Positions 59,040 through 64,000 of a stretch of 64,000 nt of DNA are shown here, in pieces. The stretch lies in assembly GCA_946800325.1 (NCBI GenBank), contig OX326959.1, positions 1,818,501 to 1,882,500 on the forward strand, written 5' to 3'. Every line of letters begins with the position of its first letter. Positions within the stretch are counted from its first letter, which is position 1. This stretch comes from Luzula sylvatica (Eukaryota > Streptophyta > Magnoliopsida > Poales > Juncaceae). A model generated the notes under the pieces. The model did not search any database. It worked only from the letters and a program-made list of their open reading frames with translations, and was not told the DNA's origin. Position numbers and translations under genes: made by a program.

Positions 59040-62000
59040 AAGATTTTAACGCTTTGAGGAGTTCAAATAACGTGTTTTTAGATCATTTGTATCGTATATT
59101 TTACTACATAACTTTTCACCAAGTTTCACAAACACTAAGCAAGTTTGTTTTTCGATTCAAAACAAGATTTGAACGCTTTGAGGAGTTCAAATAACGTGTT
59201 TTTAGATCATTTGTATCGTATCTTTTACTACATAACTTTTCACCAAATTTCACAAACACTAAGAAAGTTTGTTTTTCGATTCAAAACAATATTTTAAAGC
59301 TTTGAGGAGTTCAAATAACGTGTTTTTAGATCATTTGTATGGTATATTTTAGTACATAACTTTTCACCAAATTTCACAGACACTAAGCAAGTTTGTTCTT
59401 CGATTCAAAACAAGATTTTAACGCTCTGAGGAGTTCAAATAACGTGTTTTTAGATCATTTGTATCGTATCTTTTACTGCATAACTTTTCACCAAATTTCA
59501 CACACACTAAGAAAGTTTGTTTTTCGATTCAAAACAAGATTTTAACGCTTTGAGGAGTTCAAATAACGTGTTTTCAGATCATTTGTATCGTATCTTTTAC
59601 AACATAACTTTTCACCAAATTTCACACACACTAAGAATGTTTGTTTTTCGATTCAAAACAAGATTTTAACGCTTTGAAGAGTTCAAATAACGTGTTTTTA
59701 GATCATTTGTATCGTATCTTTTACTACATAACTTTTCACCAAATTTCACAAACACTAAGCAAGTTTGTTCTTCGATTCAAAACAAGATTTTAACGCTTTC
59801 AAGAGTTCAAATAACGTGTTTTAGGGTTTAGGGTTTAGGGTTTAGGGTTTAGGGTTTAGGGTTTAGGGTTTAGCGTTATTTGAGGAGTTCAAATAACGTG
59901 TTTTCAGATCATTTGTATCGTATCTTTTACAACATAACTTTTCACCAAATTTCACACACACTAAGAATGTTTGTTTTTCGATTCAAAACAAGATTTTAAT
60001 GCTTTGAAGAGTTCAAATAACGTTTTTTTGATCATTTGTATCGTATCTTTTACTACATAACTTTTCACCAAATTTCACAAACACTAAGCAAGTTTGTTCT
60101 TCGATTCAAAACAAGATTTTAACGCTTTCAAGAGTTCAAATAACGTGTTTTTAGATCATTTGTATCGTATCTTTTACTACATAACTTTTCACCAAAATTC
60201 ACAAACACTAAGAAAGTTTGTTTTTCGATTCAAAACAAGATTTTAACGCTTTGAGGAGTTCAAATAACGTGTTTTTAGATCATTTGTATCGTATCTTTTA
60301 CTACATAACTTTTCACCAAATTTCACACACACTAAGAAAGTTTGTTTTTCGATTCAAAACAAGATTTTAACGCTTTCAAGAGTTCAAATAACGTGTTTTT
60401 AGATCATTTGTATCGTTTCTTTTACTACATAACTTTTCACCAAATTTCACAAACACTAAGCAAGTTTGTTCTTCGATTCAAAACAAGATTTTAACGCTTT
60501 CAAGAGTTCAAATAATGTGTCTTTAGATCATTTGTATCGTATCTTTTACTACATAACTTTTCACCAAATTTCACAAACACTAAGCAAGTTTGTTCTTCGA
60601 TTCAAAACAAGATTTTAACGCTTTGAAGAGTTCAAATAACTTGTTTTTAGATCATTTGTATCGTATCTTTTACTACATAACTTTTCACCAAATTTCACAA
60701 ACACTAAGCAAGTTTGTTCTTCGATTCAAAACAAGATTTTAACGCTTTCAAGAGTTCAAATAACGTGTTTTTAGATCATTTGTATCATATCTTTTACTAC
60801 ATAACTTTTCACCAAATTTCACACACACTAAGAAAGTTTGTTTTTCGATTCAAAACAAGATTTTAACGCTTTGAGGAGTTCAAATAACGTGTTTTTAGAT
60901 CATTTGTATCGTATCTTTTACTACATAACTTTTCACCAAATTTCACACACACTAAGAAAGTTTGTTTTTCGATTCAAAACAAGATTTTAACGCTTTCAAG
61001 AGTTCAAATAACGTGTTTTTACATCATTTGTATCGTATCTTTTACTACATAACTTTTCACCAAATTTCACAAACACTAAGCAAGTTTGTTTTTCGATTCA
61101 AAACAAGATTTTAACGCTTTGAGGAGTTCAAATAACGTGTTTTTAGATCATTTGTATCGTATATTTTACTACATAACTTTTCACCAAGTTTCACAAACAC
61201 TAAGAAAGTTTGTTTTTCGATTCAAAACAAGATTTGAACGCTTTGAGGAGTTCAAATAACGTGTTTTTAGTTCATTTGTATCGTATCTTTTACTACATAA
61301 CTTTTCACCAAATTTCACAAACACTAAGCAAGTTTGTTCTACGATTTAAAACAAGATTTTAACTCTTTCAAGACTTCAAATAACGTGTTTTTAGATCATT
61401 TGTATCATATCTTTTACTACATAACTTTTTACCAAATTTCACAAACACTAAGAAAGTTTGTTTTTCGATTCAAAACAAGATTTTAACGCTTTGAGGAGTT
61501 CAAATAACGTGTTTTTAGATCATTTGTATCGTATCTTTTACTACATAACTTTTCACCAAATTTCACAAACACTAAGAAAGTTTGTTTTTCGATTCAAAAC
61601 AAGATTTTAACGCTTTGAGGAGTTCAAATAACGTGTTTTTAGATCATTTGTATCGTATATTTTACTACATAACTTTTCACCAAATTTCACAAACTCTAAG
61701 AAATTTTGTTTTTCGATTCTAAACAAGATTTTAACGCTTTGCGGAGTTCAAATAACGTGTTTTTAGATCATTTGTATCGTATATTTTACTACATAACTTT
61801 TCACCAAGTTTCACAAACACTAAGCAAGTTTGTTTTTCGATTCAAAACAAGATTTGAACGCTTTGAGGAGTTCAAATAACGTGTTTTTAGATCATTTGTA
61901 TCGTATCTTTTACTACATAACTTTTCACTAAATTTCACAAACACTAAGAAAGTTTGTTTTTCGATTCAAAACAATATTTTAAAGCTTTGAGGAGTTCAAA

Positions 62001-63750
62001 TAACGTGTTTTTAGATCATTTGTATGGTATATTTTAGTACATAACTTTTCACCAAATTTCACAGACACTAAGCAAGTTTGTTCTTCGATTCAAAACAAGA
62101 TTTTAACGCTCTGAGGAGTTCAAATAACGTGTTTTTAGATCATTTGTATCGTATCTTTTACTGCATAACTTTTCACCAAATTTCACACACACTAAGAAAG
62201 TTTGTTTTTCGATTCAAAACAAGATTTTAACGCTTTGAGGAGTTCAAATAACGTGTTTTCAGATCATTTGTATCGTATCTTTTACAACATAACTTTTCAC
62301 CAAATTTCACACACACTAAGAATGTTTGTTTTTCGATTCAAAACAAGATTTTAACGCTTTGAAGAGTTCAAATAACGTGTTTTTAGATCATTTGTATCGT
62401 ATCTTTTACTACATAACTTTTCACCAAATTTCACAAACACTAAGCAAGTTTGTTCTTCGATTCAAAACAAGATTTTAACGCTTTCAAGAGTTCAAATAAC
62501 GTGTTTTTAGATCATTTGTATCGTATCTTTTACTACATAACTTTTCACCAAATTTCACAAACACTAAGAAAGTTTGTTTTTCGATTCAAAACAAGATTTT
62601 AACGCTTTGAGGAGTTCAAATAACGTGTTTTTAGATCATTTGTATCGTATCTTTTACTACATAACTTTTCACCAAATTTCACACACACTAAGAAAGTTTG
62701 TTTTTCGATTCAAAACAAGATTTTAACGCTTTCAAGAGTTCAAATAACGTGTTTTTAGATCATTTGTATCGTATCTTTTACTGCATAACTTTTCACCAAA
62801 TTTCACAAACACTAAGCAAGTTTGTTCTTCGATTCAAAACAAGATTTTAACGCTTTCAAGAGTTCAAATAATGTGTTTTTAGATCATTTGTATCGTATCT
62901 TTTACTACATAACTTTTCACCAAATTTCACAAACACTAAGCAAGTTTGTTCTTCGATTTAAAACAAGATTTTAACGCTTTGAAGAGTTCAAATAACTTGT
63001 TTTTAGATCATTTGTATCGTATCTTTTACTACATAACTTTTCACCAAATTTCACAAACACTAAGCAAGTTTGTTCTTCGATTCAAAACAAGATTTTAACG
63101 CTTTCAAGAGTTCAAATAACGTGTTTTTAGATCATTTGTATCATATCTTTTACTACATAACTTTTCACCAAATTTCACACACACTAAGAAAGTTTGTTTT
63201 TCGATTCAAAACAAGATTTTAACGCTTTGAGGAGTTCAAATAACGTGTTTTTAGATCATTTGTATCGTATCTTTTACTACATAACTTTTCACCAAATTTC
63301 ACACACACTAAGAAAGTTTGTTTTTCGATTCAAAACAAGATTTTAACGCTTTCAAGAGTTCAAATAACGTGTTTTTACATCATTTGTATCGTATCTTTTA
63401 CTACATAACTTTTCACCAAATTTCACAAACACTAAGCAAGTTTGTTTTTCGATTCAAAACAAGATTTTAACGCTTTGAGGAGTTCAAATAACGTGTTTTT
63501 AGATCATTTGTATCGTATATTTTACTACATAACTTTTCACCAAGTTTCACAAACACTAAGAAAGTTTGTTTTTCGATTCAAAACAAGATTTGAACGCTTT
63601 GAGGAGTTCAAATAACGTGTTTTTAGTTCATTTGTATCGTATCTTTTACTACATAACTTTTCACCAAATTTCACAAACACTAAGCAAGTTTGTTCTACGA
63701 TTTAAAACAAGATTTTAACTCTTTCAAGACTTCAAATAACGTGTTTTTAG
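59040..63750 (+). repeat. Higher-order duplication in the satellite, period about 2356 bp (19 monomers)
   Basis: Rare variants line up between two long blocks. 'ggtatattttagtacataac' is at 59341 and 62026 (offset 2685). 'aataacttgtttttag' is at about 60635 and 62991 (offset 2356). 'gttctacgatttaaaacaag' with 'caagacttc' is near 61335 and 63691 (offset 2356). The 329-330-bp difference in offset is explained by the telomeric insertion and local duplication at 59551-60150, which only the first block has. Confidence 0.85.
59820..59875 (+). repeat. Telomeric repeat block (TTTAGGG)7 plus TTTAGCG inside the satellite
   Basis: Seven perfect TTTAGGG units run from 59820 to 59868, followed by one TTTAGCG variant. 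The left junction falls where a monomer reads 'cgtgtttttagatc', so four to six bases of TTTTAG are shared. The right junction leads into 'ttatttgaggagttcaaata', back in monomer phase at a different point. The satellite segment 59551-59820 recurs at 59881-60150. Confidence 0.97.
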
Positions 63751-64000
63751 ATCATTTGTATCGTATCTTTTACTACATAACTTTTCACAAAATTTCACAA
63801 ACACTAAGCAAGTTTGTTTTTCGATTCAAAACAAGATTTTAACGCTTTGAGGAGTTCAAATAACGTGTTTTCAGATCAATTGTATCGTATCTTTTACTAC
63901 ATAACTTTTCACCAAATTTCACCCACACTAAGAAAGTTTGTTTTTCGATTCAAAACAAGATTTTAACGCTTTGAAGAGTTCAAATAACGTGTTTTTAGAT

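Larger units (their letters stand above)
54685..64000 (+). repeat. 124-bp satellite array, about 75 monomers, open at the window end
   Basis: Successive 'gattcaaaac' starts at 54690, 54814, 54938 and 55062 give an exact 124-bp period. A typical unit contains 'gattttaacgctttgaggag', 'ttcaaataacgtgtttttag', 'atcatttgtatcgtatcttt', 'actacataacttttcaccaa' and 'atttcacaaacactaagaaa'. Units differ mostly by single bases. Variants are grouped by position: 'aacatg' and 'aactag' types are frequent before about 57300, while 'gcaagtttgttcttcg' and 'ctttcaagag' types appear after about 58600. There is no ORF. The length suits a tandem satellite. Centromeric, subtelomeric or interstitial location cannot be told from this alone. 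Confidence 0.98.

Noticed and set aside
54685..64000. Regular short repeats could suggest a CRISPR-like array
   Set aside because: Whole 124-bp units are conserved with no variable spacers, and the setting is a plant nuclear genome. It is a satellite.
1..64000. tRNA and rRNA genes
   Set aside because: I saw no convincing cloverleaf or rRNA segments by eye. A tRNAscan-SE and Infernal run would settle it.

Overview
The window is a gene-poor, AT-rich stretch of plant nuclear DNA, most likely from a eudicot. Evidence for this: FBD-type F-box genes with plant-style introns, a nuclear gene for mitochondrial ribosomal protein uL15, LINE/copia/hAT/Mutator-like/Helitron-like remnants, and TTTAGGG (Arabidopsis-type) telomeric repeats. 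I cannot name the species. Only two genes look intact: one FBD/F-box gene (16526-18018, minus) and the uL15m gene (53189-54443, minus).

Positions 1 to about 50530 hold six copies of one F-box cassette: A (plus, about 100-7065), C (minus, about 18350-15830), B (plus, about 19830-27745), D (minus, about 36790-33330), E (minus, about 42400-40740) and F (minus, 50529-49276). Each copy has the same three coding exons, and several also share long upstream and downstream flanks. Five of the six are pseudogenes, broken by transposons, small frameshifts or internal deletions. Because the copies are paralogous, one often shows the empty site for an insertion in another. This let me place exact element ends and target-site duplications (TSDs) by eye. 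Copy A carries three solo LTRs, one of them split by a LINE. Copy B carries an intronic fold-back element, a retroposed sequence in exon 3 and a hAT transposon just past the stop. Copy D carries a 915-bp hAT-like element in exon 1.

Between the cassettes lie a second 5'-truncated LINE (7833-8970), a copia remnant whose 3' LTR holds a retroposon and a Mutator-type MITE (12616-13887), pairs of hAT-type MITEs, Helitron-like 3' ends, two larger elements with inverted ends and gene-like interiors (37200-39216 and 47548-48961), and a minisatellite with long (TTA)n tracts (18535-19540).

From about 51250 the cassettes stop. The uL15m gene (four exons, one GC-AG intron) is followed, about 240 bp upstream of its start codon, by a 124-bp satellite array that runs to the window end (about 75 monomers). 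The array has a higher-order duplication with a period near 2356 bp (19 monomers) and contains one short block of telomeric repeats at 59820-59875. That block sits between two copies of a roughly 270-bp satellite segment and is missing from the paralogous higher-order copy. The telomeric block and the abrupt array next to a housekeeping gene are the most distinctive features of the window.
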